Below, one piece after another: positions 46,972-57,500 of a DNA stretch of 64,000 nucleotides. Positions within the stretch are counted from its first letter, which is position 1, and every line of letters starts with the position of its first letter. The translations under genes and the position numbers were made by a program. Source of the stretch: CAVRIA01 sp963721115 (GTDB lineage Bacteria; Desulfobacterota; Binatia; HRBIN30; CADEER01); NCBI GenBank assembly GCA_963721115.1, contig CAVRIA010000010.1, positions 124,001 to 188,000 on the forward strand, given 5' to 3'. The notes beneath the pieces were generated by a model. It had not been told where the DNA came from. It searched no databases and was given only the letters and a program-made list of their open reading frames with translations.

Positions 46972-48704
46972 TGCTCGGCTTGGCCGTCGCCGCGTTCGCT
47001 TGCCGCGCCGGCGCGCAGCCGCAGCCGCTCGGCGCGGACTTCCAGGTCAACACGTTCACGCCCGATTCCCAATTCAATCCGGCGATCGCCGCCGGCAGCG
47101 CCGCCACCGTCATCGTCTGGGAGAGCGCCTTCCAGGACGGCTTCGGTTACGGGATCTTCGGCCGCCGTTACGGGAGCGACGGCGCCGCGCTCGGAGGCGA
47201 GTTCCAGGTCAACACGGCCACGTCGAGCAGCGATAGACTGCCCGACGTGGCGATGGACGGCGCCGGTCGCTTTGTCGTCGTGTGGACGGACTTCGATTCG
47301 AAGATCCTCGGGCAGCGCTTCTCGAGCGACGCGGCGCCGCTCGGAACCGAGTTCCAGGTGAACACCTCCACCGGCACGATGCCCGTCTTTCCGCGCGCCG
47401 TCGCCGCCCAGAACGGCGATTTCTCCGTCGTCTGGGACGACGACGGCACCCTGGCGCGGCGCTACGACAGCACCGGAGCCCCCCTGGGCAGCGAGTTTCT
47501 CCTCTCCTCCAGCGTTCAGGAAGACGTCGGGGCCGATGCCTCCGGCAGGCTCGTCGTCGTCTTGAGCGGCCCGGCCACCATCGACGGGCAGCGTTTCGAC
47601 TCCACCGGGGCGCCGCTCGGGACCGAGTTCCAGGTGGGGGAGGTCCCGTACGATCCCGGCCCCGTCGACATAACGCACGGCAACGTCGCCGTGGCCGACA
47701 GCGGCGCCTTCGCCGTCGTCTGGCACCGCCGCATCGAGCCCGAGAACGACAGCGTGCCGCCCACCGACATTCTCGCGCGCGTATACGACAGCGCCGGCCA
47801 GCCGTTCGGCACGGAGTTCGTCGTCAACGAGAAGCACCAGTACAACTATCTGCCCGGCGTCGGCGTGAACCCCCAGGGAGAATTCGTCGTCACGTGGAGC
47901 GGCTATCGCAAGGGCGGCTACGGCCTGGACGTCCTCGCACGGCGCATCTCCTCCTCCGGCGCGTTCCTCGGCGGCGAGTTCCGCGTCAACTCCGACACCG
48001 CCGCCGCGCAGCTCTCCCCAAAGATCGCCTACTCGAACGCGAGCGACTTCACCGTGGTGTGGACGAACGATCCCTTTCCGGTCGCGATCAACACCGACGT
48101 GCGCGCGCGCCGCATGGCCAGCGCCATCACCACGCCGATCTGCAGCGACGGCGCGATCGCCGGCGGCGCGCAGGCCAAGCTCGCCAAGCTCGCGCTTCCG
48201 GGCGGCGACGAGAAGATCCTGATCAAGGGGGCGCTGCAGTTCGGCCCCGGCACCCCGGCGATCCTCGACCCGGCGACCAAGGGCACCCAGATCCTGGTCG
48301 AGGATCTCGGCGCCGGCAACGCCGCGATCTTCGAGCTCTCGACGGCGACCACGCCGGTGCCGGGCGGTGCGGGCTGCGGCCCGGACGACGGCTGGAAGGC
48401 CAACGGCGCCGGCACCACCTTCACCTACAAGAACAAGAGCGGTGCCCTGCCTCCGGACTGCTCCCCGGGCTCGGCCAACGGGCTGTCGCTGATCAAGGTG
48501 AAGGACAAACGCGCGCGCGGCGGCGGCATCGCGTTCAAGGCGAAGGCGAAGAACGCGACCATCCCCGCCGTCGTCGGGCCGCTGCGGGTGACCCTGGTGC
48601 TCGGGGCGACCGGCGCCGAAAGCGCCGCGGGCGAATGCGGCGGCACGCAATTCGACACCGCCGACTGCTCGGCCAGCGCCTCCGGCTTCAAGTGCCGCAG
48701 GTGA
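46950..48704 (+). CDS. Secreted EFQVNT-repeat protein with variant C-terminal domain
   Basis: The frame is intact at 584 residues. A signal peptide ends CRAGA near residue 22. About seven repeats of 50-60 residues follow, built on GAPLGTEFQVNT and FVVVW with RRYDS/QRFDS between; they probably form a beta-propeller. From about residue 405 a variant of the shared C-terminal domain appears (KLAKLALPGGDEKILIKGAL, GWKANGAGTTFTYKNKSG, LSLIKVKDKRARGG, IAFKAKAKNATIP). It overlaps the small gene before it and should be expressed from operator copy 3. A truncated relative lies on the minus strand at 49397-49561. Confidence 0.82.
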   Translation: MPIARRLMLGLAVAAFACRAGAQPQPLGADFQVNTFTPDSQFNPAIAAGSAATVIVWESAFQDGFGYGIFGRRYGSDGAALGGEFQVNTATSSSDRLPDVAMDGAGRFVVVWTDFDSKILGQRFSSDAAPLGTEFQVNTSTGTMPVFPRAVAAQNGDFSVVWDDDGTLARRYDSTGAPLGSEFLLSSSVQEDVGADASGRLVVVLSGPATIDGQRFDSTGAPLGTEFQVGEVPYDPGPVDITHGNVAVADSGAFAVVWHRRIEPENDSVPPTDILARVYDSAGQPFGTEFVVNEKHQYNYLPGVGVNPQGEFVVTWSGYRKGGYGLDVLARRISSSGAFLGGEFRVNSDTAAAQLSPKIAYSNASDFTVVWTNDPFPVAINTDVRARRMASAITTPICSDGAIAGGAQAKLAKLALPGGDEKILIKGALQFGPGTPAILDPATKGTQILVEDLGAGNAAIFELSTATTPVPGGAGCGPDDGWKANGAGTTFTYKNKSGALPPDCSPGSANGLSLIKVKDKRARGGGIAFKAKAKNATIPAVVGPLRVTLVLGATGAESAAGECGGTQFDTADCSASASGFKCRR

Positions 48705-48777
48705 TCGCGCGAGGGCGATTGCGGCAACATATCTCGCTCCTTCTCCCGGATGAGACTGTCGATAAAGGCGAAGACAC

Positions 48778-48880
48778 CCTTCGACAGGCTCAGGGTGAGC
48801 GGACAAAATCCTTTGAAAACAAACCCCCCACCGCTCAGGCTGAGCTCGTCGAAGCCTGTCCTGAGCGTAGTCGAAGGGCC
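48778..48880. repeat. Dispersed palindromic repeat, family B (second copy)
   Basis: CCTTCGACAGGCTCAGGGTGAGCGG and CCGCTCAGGCTGAGCTCGTCGAAG are inverted arms around an ATCCTTTGAAAAC centre, which is the reverse complement of the centre of the copy at 30501. An extra CTGAGCGTAGTCGAAGG follows. Confidence 0.7.
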
Positions 48881-48901
48881 TCGTTTCGGAGAAAATCGAC
48901 A

Positions 48902-49384
48902 GACCCGGATGGGAGAGGGTCGAAGCTGCAGATCGCCGACGGCGCCGACGACAACAAGGACAAGCTGCTGTGGAAGTGGATCAAGGGCGACGCGACCACG
49001 GCGGCGGACTTCGGCTTGCCCACCGGTACGACGCGCTACTCGCTCTGCCTCTACCGCGGCGCACTGCCGTCCCTGCTCACCGAGCTCGCCCTGCCGCCCG
49101 GCAGCGGGTGGCAGTCGCTCGGCGACAAGGGTTTCAAGTACGGCGACCCCAGCGAGCTGCCGCACGGCGTGCAGAGGACCCTGCTCAAGTCCGGCGCGCA
49201 GGACAAGGCGAAGATCGTCTTGAAAGCAAAAGGCACGAACCTCCCCGACGGCCTGCTGCCGATCGGCACGGTGCCCGTCGTCGCGCAGCTCGTGCGCGCC
49301 GACACGATGGGCTGCTGGGAATCGGACTACGACGCCGCCGACGTCAGCGCCGACGACGGTTCGCAGTTCAAAGCCAAGAAGTGA
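48902..49384 (+). pseudogene. Orphan copy of the shared C-terminal domain
   Basis: An open stretch of about 160 codons has no start codon or signal peptide but carries the complete shared domain: KLQIADGADDNKDKLLWKWIKG, FGLPTGTTRYSLCLY, GFKYGD, GVQRTLLKSG, KIVLKAKGTNLPD, GCWESDYDAADV, ending FKAKK. The family B repeat lies directly upstream, where the rest of the protein should be. I read it as the 3' end of a secreted-protein gene whose 5' part was lost. Confidence 0.65.
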
Positions 49385-49396
49385 TTCTGGGAACTT

Positions 49397-49561
49397 TCAC
49401 CGCAGAAGCGCAGAGACGCAGGGGGCCACGGCCGGTCGATACTGGAAGCTGAAGGTCGCGGTGTTGACCTGAAACTCGCTGCCGACCGGGACGGGCTCGG
49501 TTTTCGATCGACTGCCGAGCGCCAGACACAGCATTGCCACAAGGACCGCATACTTGCGCAT
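49397..49561 (-). pseudogene. Truncated EFQVNT-family secreted protein
   Basis: ATG 49561 has GGGGAGG at 5 nt and an inverted operator copy upstream. The 54 codons give a signal peptide (MRKYAVLVAMLCLALGS) and then PVPVGSEFQVNTATFSFQYRP, the first repeat of the protein at 46950. The frame then runs into unrelated DNA (CVSALLR) and stops. Regulatory and export signals are intact, so a short peptide may still be made. Confidence 0.65.
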
Positions 49562-49593
49562 CGAACCTCCCCGGGCTTCCGCCCTACCTTGTT

Positions 49594-49633
49594 GGCGGGA
49601 CAACGGGCGTCACGATGTGACGTGCGGCGTCCC
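49594..49633 (-). promoter_or_regulatory. 40-bp nested palindrome (operator copy 4, inverted)
   Basis: The same motif is read on the minus strand. It lies 32 bp before the ATG of the truncated gene at 49561, which shows that the motif's orientation follows the gene. Confidence 0.72.
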
Positions 49634-49758
49634 GAATCGCAGGTCTTCATCGTCCGGCGGGGCTTCCGCCTCGCGAGCTACTCGCCTTACGCGATTCGCC
49701 TGCCGGTCAGACCCGTTTCGCAAGCCTACTCGGGAGAATCTTCTTCGACTGCTGATTC

Positions 49759-49798
49759 GGGACGCGCGACGTCACATCGGGACGCCGTTCGTCTCGCC
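49759..49798 (+). promoter_or_regulatory. 40-bp nested palindrome (operator copy 5, degenerate)
   Basis: GGGAC...CGTCAC-ATC-GGGACG...GTCTC. One base in each right-hand arm departs from symmetry. It ends 35 bp before ATG 49834. Confidence 0.65.
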
Positions 49799-49833
49799 AT
49801 CGATGTCAAAGACTCTCTCTCACGGAGGTTCCC

Positions 49834-50202
49834 ATGCGTTGGTTTCTCATCATCGGATCAATGGCCCTGGCATTCCCGCAGCTGGCGGGGGCGACGACCC
49901 TGTACACCCCGCCGTTCTCCACCAACAACGGCGGCGTATGTAGTCTGGTCAACGTCGGCAAGAAGCCCCTGTCGGTGACGATCGACGTGGTCAACGGGGT
50001 GGGCGGAGGCGTCGTGAACACCGCCACGACCACCGCGGCTCCTGGCCAGAGTGTCCAGGACGCCCCGACGGTCAACTTCGATTCGACCGAAGGGTACTGT
50101 CGATTCACCTTCGACGGCGGCAAGCACAGTGTGCGCGCGGCCTACTACGAGAACGGCTCCGGCCCGTCCTTCCCTCTGCAAGTCGTCGTCCCGGCGCAGT
50201 AG
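49834..50202 (+). CDS. Small secreted protein, beta-sandwich-like
   Basis: The product has 122 residues, frame intact. The signal peptide is MRWFLIIGSMALAFPQLAGA. The mature part reads as a short beta-sandwich: GGVCSLVNVGKKPLSVTIDVV, GVVNTATTTAAPGQSV, GYCRFTFDGGKHSVRAAYY, with two Cys that could pair. GGAGG lies 6 nt before ATG. It is similar in pattern to the product at 46420. Function unknown; membership of the operator regulon is its best clue. Confidence 0.75.
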   Translation: MRWFLIIGSMALAFPQLAGATTLYTPPFSTNNGGVCSLVNVGKKPLSVTIDVVNGVGGGVVNTATTTAAPGQSVQDAPTVNFDSTEGYCRFTFDGGKHSVRAAYYENGSGPSFPLQVVVPAQ

Positions 50203-50525
50203 CGGAGCGCGGCCGGTCGGTGGAGCACTGAAGCTTTGCCGACAGTGTCTGACGTTTCCACCCCTCGGGCGGGCGCCAGAGCCGGAACAGAAGCGCAGGC
50301 TGAAGACCTGCGCCTACAGGCCTGCGACCTATGTTTGTAGTTGCGAGATCGCAGGCTACGGACGCCCCAAACTTTCTTCGCCGCCGAAGATTCGGGACCC
50401 TTCACGTCACATCGGGACGCCTTTGTCCCGCTTCAGAGTCGATCTCTCCCATTCCATCAATCGAGGCCGCCGGTCGGCCCTCCGTTCGACGCGGCGCGCG
50501 GCCTCCAAGACCAAAGGAGGATTCG
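50203..50525. other. Intergenic region with repeat and operator copy 6
   Basis: This 323-bp gap has no gene. It holds a single arm of the family C repeat (GCGCAGGCTGAAGACCTGCGCCTACAGG at about 50293-50320) and the operator copy at 50394-50433. The ribosome site AGGAGG for the next gene lies at about 50515-50520. Confidence 0.55.
50394..50433 (+). promoter_or_regulatory. 40-bp nested palindrome (operator copy 6)
   Basis: GGGAC...CGTCAC-ATC-GGGACG...GTCCC. The right inner arm has G for T, the same change as in copy 5. It ends 92 bp before ATG 50526. Confidence 0.7.
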
Positions 50526-51011
50526 ATGTTCACGAGACCGACATGGTTGACGATGACGACGGCGATTGCGCTCATGACCTGGGCCTCCGCCGCCACGGCC
50601 GGGGTGCTCGCTCCGCGGAAGCCCAGCCAGAGCATTACTCTGCTGACGAGCGGGGTATCGGCCCCATGCGGCGGCACGGCGCTCGATGCCCTGGTCGACA
50701 CCGAGATTCTGTCGGACGGCACGACGGCGCCCTTCACGATTCCCTCGGGCATGGTGCTGGTGATCGACGGCCTGAGCTGGGCAGCGAGCAGTGGGACGCC
50801 GGACCGTCTCATCGGTATTCTGATCGACATCGGCGGCGATCTCCCCAACGCACCGTGGAACGACAGCGCCATCTCCGACTCGCTGGGCGACGCAGGCCAC
50901 GACGTATTCGTGCCCAACATTCCGATCAAGAGCGGCGTATCGCTCTGCCTGCACGCCGGCGGCACGCTGACGCGCGGCATCGTTCACGGCTTTCTGACCA
51001 AGGACAAGTGA
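50526..51011 (+). CDS. Small secreted protein of unknown function
   Basis: The product has 161 residues, frame intact, with AAAGGAGG upstream. A signal peptide ends ASAATA near residue 24. The mature part, with two Cys (SAPCGG and SLCLHAGG), is strand-rich: LVDTEILSDGTTAPFTIPSGMVLVIDGLSW and GILIDIGGDLPNAPWND. It ends IVHGFLTKDK. No family recognised. It is preceded by operator copy 6. Confidence 0.75.
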   Translation: MFTRPTWLTMTTAIALMTWASAATAGVLAPRKPSQSITLLTSGVSAPCGGTALDALVDTEILSDGTTAPFTIPSGMVLVIDGLSWAASSGTPDRLIGILIDIGGDLPNAPWNDSAISDSLGDAGHDVFVPNIPIKSGVSLCLHAGGTLTRGIVHGFLTKDK

Positions 51012-51124
51012 GAGCGAGTCCTTCTTCGTAGAGAGACTGTCGATCTTCTCTGAAGAGCGGCGCGAAGGCCAACGCCCTCTCCCCACAATCTGCGGGGAGA
51101 GGGCGGGGGTAAGGGGTTGCAGAG

Positions 51125-51207
51125 GAGCGCAGGCTAAAGTCCTGCGCCTACAGACGGCTCTCGCCGTCTAGACAGAACTGTAGGCGCAGGACTTTAGCCT
51201 GCGCTCC
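51125..51207. repeat. Dispersed palindromic repeat, family C
   Basis: GAGCGCAGGCTAAAGTCCTGCGCCTACAG and CTGTAGGCGCAGGACTTTAGCCTGCGCTC are nearly perfect arms of about 29 bp, enclosing a smaller GACGGC...GCCGTC palindrome. The element lies 15 bp past the stop of the minus-strand regulator. A related element lies in the same position after the next regulator (54367-54498). Confidence 0.78.
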
Positions 51208-51221
51208 TTCTCCGCCGCACC

Positions 51222-54200
51222 TCACAGCAGCCAACGGATGATCTCGTCGGGGCCGGGAATGTAGCCGCACAGCGCGCCGGTGACGATCGCCGTAGAAAGG
51301 TGGCGGCCGAGCTCGGGTGGGAGGAGCGCACGCGGGCGAGGGCCGACTTGATCCGCTTGGTCACCGCCCAGCGCGCGCGCTCCGCGTCGTCCGTTGTCGC
51401 CCCTCCCTCCAACGTCACCAACTCCGTGGCAGGGAAACCCCGGCCGGGGTGGCGCAGGAGATGGGCGATGTAGCGCAGCCCCTTGCTGTCCTTCAGCCGC
51501 ACCTCCGCGCCGCCGTAGCCGAGCTGCCAAGAGTCGCCTTCGCGGCGGAAGATCGCGGCGGGGGAGCGGGGGTCAGGGGTTGGGGGTTGGGAGCGGAGGA
51601 CTACCGGCTGCGGCGCGCGGCGCTTCAGGGCCAGGGCGCGATCGGCGAGCTGCGACATGCCGAGCTCGCGCGCGCTGGCGAGCGCAGCTTCCAGTAGCGC
51701 CGCCGCCCGTTCGCGGTCGCCGGGGCGGAGTACTCAAGCAGCAGGCGCGCGTACTCGATCTGCGTGCGCGCCTGCAAGGGCCGCGCAGCGACGGCGGCGG
51801 TTGCGGTCAGCGCCGACTCGAAATGCGCGGCGGACTCGTCCCAGCGCGACAGCGTATGCGCTAGGAGACCGAGATAGTGATCCACCGGTCCGTAGCAGAT
51901 TGCCTCGGCCCAGACCGCCCAGCGCTTCGCGTAGGGACGCAACAGTTCGTAGAGTGCGCTCGCACGGCTTGTGTCGCCGAGAAACGCGCAGCCGGCGGCG
52001 AGTTGGCAGACGGCGTGGACCCAGATCGTGTCGCGGCGCAAATCCGCGAAGTCGTTTGCCGCAATCTCATCGAACCAGCGCCGCGCCGCCAGCGCGTCAG
52101 CGAGGGCGGTCGCGATCTCCACCAGCGTGCAGCGCGCGCCGAGGGCCGGATGCGCTTCGGCGAGGGGACGCAAGACCGCCGCCGACTCGACGCCGCTGCC
52201 GCGCCACATCTGGATCGCCCAGCGCTGGCAGGCGAAGCACACCGGCGCGCCGTAGACCATCACCGGTTGCCCTGCCTCCAGTGCCGCGGCCGCCTGGCGC
52301 TCGGCTTCGTCGAAATCGCCGCGCAACAGCGCCCGGTTGGCGGAGAGCATGCCCGCGTACCACGACCACACCGGCTGGCGCAGCGCCGCGGCGAGACGGA
52401 GGTAAGCGTCCAGGGCGCGGTCGAAGCCGGCGACGTCGCCGCTCTCCAACAGATCGCCGCAGCGCCAGGCGCGCGCCTGCGCCTCCATCTCGCGATCTCC
52501 GGCCGGGTCGGAGAGGCGAAGAATCTCCGTCACCATCGCCAGCCGCTCATGCACGTCGTCCGGTCCGCGTCCGACCTCGTGCCGCAGCTGAGGCGAATGC
52601 CAGCGCCGACGGATCACCGATTCGCCGCGCCGTGGCGACCGCCTGCTCGCACAGTTCGCTCGTGCGCCCGAGCGGATCCCAGAAGTGCAGGTCGAGGGCG
52701 AGCCGCGCCATGACGCGGGCGCGCAGAGCACTTTCGTCGTTGCCCCAGGTGGAAATTGCTTCTTCCAGCAGACGCGTGCGCGTCTCGTCGGGGAGCGGCG
52801 CCTCGGCCCAGAAGACCGTCGGCGCGAAGCCGAGTGCAGCGCGGGTGAGCAGCTCGGGCAACCCGACCGCGCGGCCGACGTCGGCGGCGCGCAGAAAGGC
52901 GCGCTTGGCGTCGTCGGCGCTGCCGGCGCGCTTGTGCGCTTCGCCGAGCGAGGAGGAGCTCGCCGCGGGCCGGCTCGTCCAGCGGCGCCGCCCGCTCGAG
53001 CGCGCTGATGGCCATCTCATAGAGCCGCGCCGCCTCCTCGTAGGCGAGCAGCGCAGGGCGCGGTCGCCGGCGCGCCGTGCATAGGAGAGAGCGCGCCGCG
53101 CGTCGTCCTTCTGCTGCGAGGCGCCGAAGTGATATGCCAGCTCCGCCAGATGCTCCTCGGCATCGAGCGTCTCCTCCATGGCGGCGCCGACGCAGCCGTG
53201 CAGCTCGGCGCGCTCGGGCGGCGGGATTTCCTCGTAGAGAGTCTCGTTGAACAACGCATGCGCGAAGCGCCAGGCGGCGGACGTCCCCGGGATGGCGGTC
53301 ACCACCAGGGCCGCGGCTGCTTCCGCGACGACGGCTGCGACGGCATCCTCCGGCGCAGCTGCCGCCGACGTGGTCGAGCATTGCGCTGGAGAACTCGCGG
53401 CCGATCACGGCCGCCGTGCGCAGTGTCCGACGGCAGGGCTCGGAGAGCCGACCCAGTCGCCGCTCGATCACCAGCTTCACCGTTGCCGGCACTTCGATCT
53501 GATCGGCGCCGACCAGACTGCCTTCGGCGGCGAGCGCACGGACGAACTCGCCGACGAAAAACGGATTGCCCTCGGTGCGCTGGTGCAGCGTGGCGACCGC
53601 GGACGGCGCAGGCGCAACTCCGGTATACGCGGCCAACAGCTCTGCCACTTCCGCCTCGCTCAGACCGACCAGGGCCAGGTGTTGCGCGGACGGCAGGTTG
53701 CCGAGCTCGGCAAGCTCTGCCGCAGCGGACCCTCGTCCTCCACGGCCGTGTCGCGGTAGGCAGCCATCAACAACAGGCGCATTCCCTCCAGGCGCCGGGC
53801 CACCAGCTCGAGCAGCAGAAGCGACGGGCGGTCGGCACCGTGCAGGTCGTCGAGAACGAGCACGAGCGGGGTGCGGTCTGCCGCTCGTTCGAGAAAACCG
53901 GCGATTCCATCGAACAGTCGGCGGCGCATCTCCGGCGACTCGCCGGCGTGCAGCTCGGGCAGGTCGGGCAGACGCCGGCGCAGCACGGGAACGATCTGAG
54001 CGATCTCGCCACCGTCAGCGCCGAGCAGCTCGCGCAGCTCGTCGTCGGACAGCCCGCGCGCACTCTCGCGCAGGATCTGCACCCACGGCCAGAAGGCGGG
54101 AGCGCCTTCGCCCTCGTAGCAGCGAGCCCACAGAATTCGCGCACCGGCCTGCTCGGCGTACAGCGTCAGCTCCTCCGCCGTGCGCGTCTTGCCGATCCCC

Positions 54201-54358
54201 GGCTCGCCGCCGAGCAGCACGGAGCAGGTTGAGCGGCCCGAGGTCGCGTCGGCCAGCGCTCCTCGCAATGCCGCCAGCTCGCGCTCGCGTCCGACGAAGA
54301 CTCGGCTGCGCGACGGTGAGGCGTGGGGTTGCGTTTCTTCGTCAGCGTTGTGTGCCAT
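51222..54358 (-). CDS. STAND/AAA ATPase regulator with TPR-like middle and winged-helix-like C-terminus (frameshifted)
   Basis: Read across frames, about 1045 residues. The start is ATG 54358. FVGRERELAAL opens the ATPase; Walker A is GEPGIGKT (51-58), then YEGEGAPAFWPWVQILR, and Walker B is LVLVLDDLHGADRPS. RTEGNPFFVGEFVRAL and RLGRLSEPCRRTLRTAAVIGREF are typical of MalT/AfsR-like ATPases. Long TPR-like helices follow (RARRAGDRAL, LGEAHKRAGSADDAKRAFLRAAD). The C-terminus is FRREGDSWQLGYGGAEVRLKDSKGLRYIAHLLRHPG, then AVTKRIKSALAR and LGRHLSTAIVTGALCGYIPG. About seven indels break the frame. Likely a ligand-responsive transcription regulator. Close paralogue of the gene at 54513. Confidence 0.75.
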
Positions 54359-54366
54359 CGCATTTC

Positions 54367-54498
54367 AGAGCGCAGGCTGAAGTCCTGCGCCTACAGATGG
54401 CGGTCGCCATCTCGACGAGTAGGAGCGCAGGCTGAAGTCCTGCGCCTACGAGAGGATAGGCCGCAGGCCTGTAGGCGCAGGACTTTAGCCTGCGCTTC
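54367..54498. repeat. Dispersed palindromic repeat, family C (double element)
   Basis: Two direct GCGCAGGCTGAAGTCCTGCGCCTAC units are followed by the inverted GTAGGCGCAGGACTTTAGCCTGCGC. It lies between the two paralogous regulator genes, 14 bp past the stop of the upstream one, as in the copy at 51125. Confidence 0.78.
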
Positions 54499-54512
54499 TT
54501 CTCCGCCGTCGT

Positions 54513-57500
54513 TCACAGCAGCCAGCGAATGATCTCGTCGGGTGCGGCAGGTACCCGCATACCGCGCCGGTGACGATCGCCACGGTGAGGTGGCGGCCCA
54601 GCTCGGCGTGCGAGGAGCGGATGCGGGCGAGCGCCGACTTGATCCGTTTGGTCACCGCCCAGCGAGCGCGCTCCGTGTCGTCGGCCACCGCCGGGCGCGG
54701 GGAGCTCGAGCGCCGGGAAGCGCTGGCCGGGGTGGCGCAGGAGGTGAGCGATGTAGCGCAGACCCTTGCTGTCCTTCAGCCGCACCTCGGCGCCGCGGTA
54801 GGCGATTCGCCACGATTCGCCTTCGCGGCGGAAGACCGCGGCCGACTCGTCCGCCACGGCGAGCTCGGCGTCGTCGGGCCTGCCGCTCCTCAGCGCTTCG
54901 ATCTTGCGCGCCAGGTCGCGCATCGGCAGCGCGCGCGCGGTCTCCAACGCGGCGGCGAGCAGCTCGGCGGCGCGCTCCTCGTCGCGGGGCGCGCCACGCG
55001 CGAGCAGCATCGAGGCGTACTCGTATTCCGTGCGCGCGAAGAAGGGGCGCGCTCCCGCCACGGTCGACACTCTGAGCGCCGCTTCGAAGTGGCCTTCCGC
55101 GTCCGACCAACACTGCAGCAGGTTCGCCAGGAGGCCCAAGTAGTGCGACATGGGCCCGTAGGTACAGATGGTGTACCAGGCCACCCAGCGATCCGCGTAC
55201 GGCGCCAGCCGATCGTACGACGACTGCGCACGGGCGCGGTCGCGCAGGAAGAAGCAGGCTTCGGCCAACCGGTTGGTCGCGTGAATCCAGTTCAGATCGC
55301 GGGCGAGGTCGAAATCGTTCGCCGCAAATTGTTCGAAGATCGCTCGCACCTCGGTCGTGCGCTCGAGCGCGACCTCGATTTCCATCCCCGTGCAACGCGC
55401 GGCGGGAGCCGGATGCTCCGCACAAAAGGGTCGCATCGGTATTGCCCGCCCGTTCCGGGTCTCCTCGCAGTGCGGCAATCGACCACAGTTGGGCAGCGAA
55501 TGCAGGTCGGCCGCGTACGCCGATTCCAGGCGGCCGAGTGCGTGCGCCTCGAGCGCATGGTGCTCGGCCGCCTCCCACTCGCCGCGCAGTACCGCCAGGT
55601 TCGCCTGATACATTCGCGCATACCATTGCCACACGGGTTGCCTGAGCTGCTCCGCGGCCGCCGCCAACAGGGGGACGTTGCGAGCGAAGCCTTCGATCTC
55701 TCCCAATTCCTGAAGATCGCTGCACTTCCAGACCAACGCCCGCATTGTCGACTCGCGATCTCCAGCGCCTTCGGCGAGCTCCAGCATCTCGTCGAGAACG
55801 ACGAGCCGTTCGCGCAGACCGTCGGGTCCTCGACCCACCTGATGTTGAACGTTCAGCGCGAACCCCACGGCGATCGGATCGCCTACTCGGCGTGCCATCG
55901 CGACCGCACGGGTATAGAGGGTACGCTTCCGCCCCTGGGCGTCGACGAAGAACAGCGCCAGCGCCAACCGCGCCAGAGCCTGCGAATGCAAGCCGCTGTC
56001 GGTGTCACCCCAGGCTGCGATCGCTTCTTCGAGAAGGCCGATCTGCGTCTCGTCGGGTAGCGGCGCCTCGGCGTAAAAGACCGTCGGCGCGTAGCCGAGC
56101 GCGGCGCGGGTGAGCATTTCCGGCGAGCCGATCGCGCGGGTGACGTCGGCGGCGCGCAGAAATGCGCGCTTGCACTCCTCGGTGTTGCCGGCGCGCTTGT
56201 GCGCTTCTCCCAGCGAAAGCAGCAGCTCGCCGCGCACCGGCTCGTCCACCATTCCGCTGCGCTGCAGCGCCGCCAGTCCCATCTCGTAGAGTCGCGCCGC
56301 TTCCTCGTAGGCGAGTAGCACCAGAGCGCGGTCGCCGGCGCGCCGCGCATAGGAGAGCGCGCGTTCTGCATCGGGCGGATTCCCCGCCGCGTCGAAATGG
56401 AACGCCAGCTCGGCCAGGCGCTCCTCGGGGTTCGGCAACTGTTCCATCGCAGCGCCGATGCGATGGTGCAGCTCGCCGCGCTCGCGCGGCTCGAGCTCCT
56501 GGTAGAGGGTTTCGTTGATCAGCGCGTGCGCAAAGCGCCAGTCGCCGGCACTCTCGTCGAGCGTGGTAACGATCAGAGCGTCGGCTGCCTCCGCCAGAGC
56601 CGGCGCGACGGCCTCGACCGCGACTTCACCGGATGGCGACGCCGACACCTGCTCCAGCAGGGCGGTCGAAAATTCGCGGCCGATCACCGCTGCGATGCGC
56701 AATGTCCGGCGGCACGACTCCGACAATCTTGCCAGCCGCCGATCGATCACCGACTTCACCGTCGTCGGCGCGTCGATCTCGCTAGCGGCATCGAGACTGC
56801 CCTCCGCCGCCAGGGCGCGAACGAACTCGCCGACGAAGAACGGATTTCCCTCGGTGCGCGCGTACAGCCGCTCCGCCACCGAGCCGGCCGCAGCGGCGCC
56901 CACCTGCGCCGCGAGCAGCTGCAATACTTCGTCTTCGCTCAACCCGCTCAATTTGAGTCGAGTGGCGCGCGGCGCGGTGGTGAGCTCCGGCAAGCTCTGT
57001 CGCAGCGGGCGCATGTCGTCTACGGCGGTGTCGCGATAGGTGGCCGCGACCAGGGCGCGCATTCCGTCGAGGCGTCGCGCCAGGAACTCGAGCAGCAGCA
57101 GCGAAGAGCGGTCGGCACCGTGCAGGTCGTCGATGACGAGCACGATCGGCGTCCGCGCCGACGAACCTTCGAGAAAGCCGCGGATACCGTCGAACAGGCG
57201 ACGCCGCGTCTCCGGCGACTCGCCGGCGTGAAACTCGGGTAGATCGGGCAGGCGCCGCCGCAGCGCGGGCACGATCTGCGCGATCTCGGCGGCATCCACA
57301 CCAGTAGCGCGCGCAGATCCTCGTCGGACAGCCCGCGCCCGCACTCGCGCAGGATCTGCACCCACGGCCAGAATGCGGGAGCGCCTTCACCTTCGTAGCA
57401 GCGCCCCCACAGAATGCGCGCCCCCGACCGCTCCGCGTACAGGGTCAGCTCCTCGGCAATGCGCGTCTTGCCGATGCCCGGCTCGCCGGCAATCAGGACG

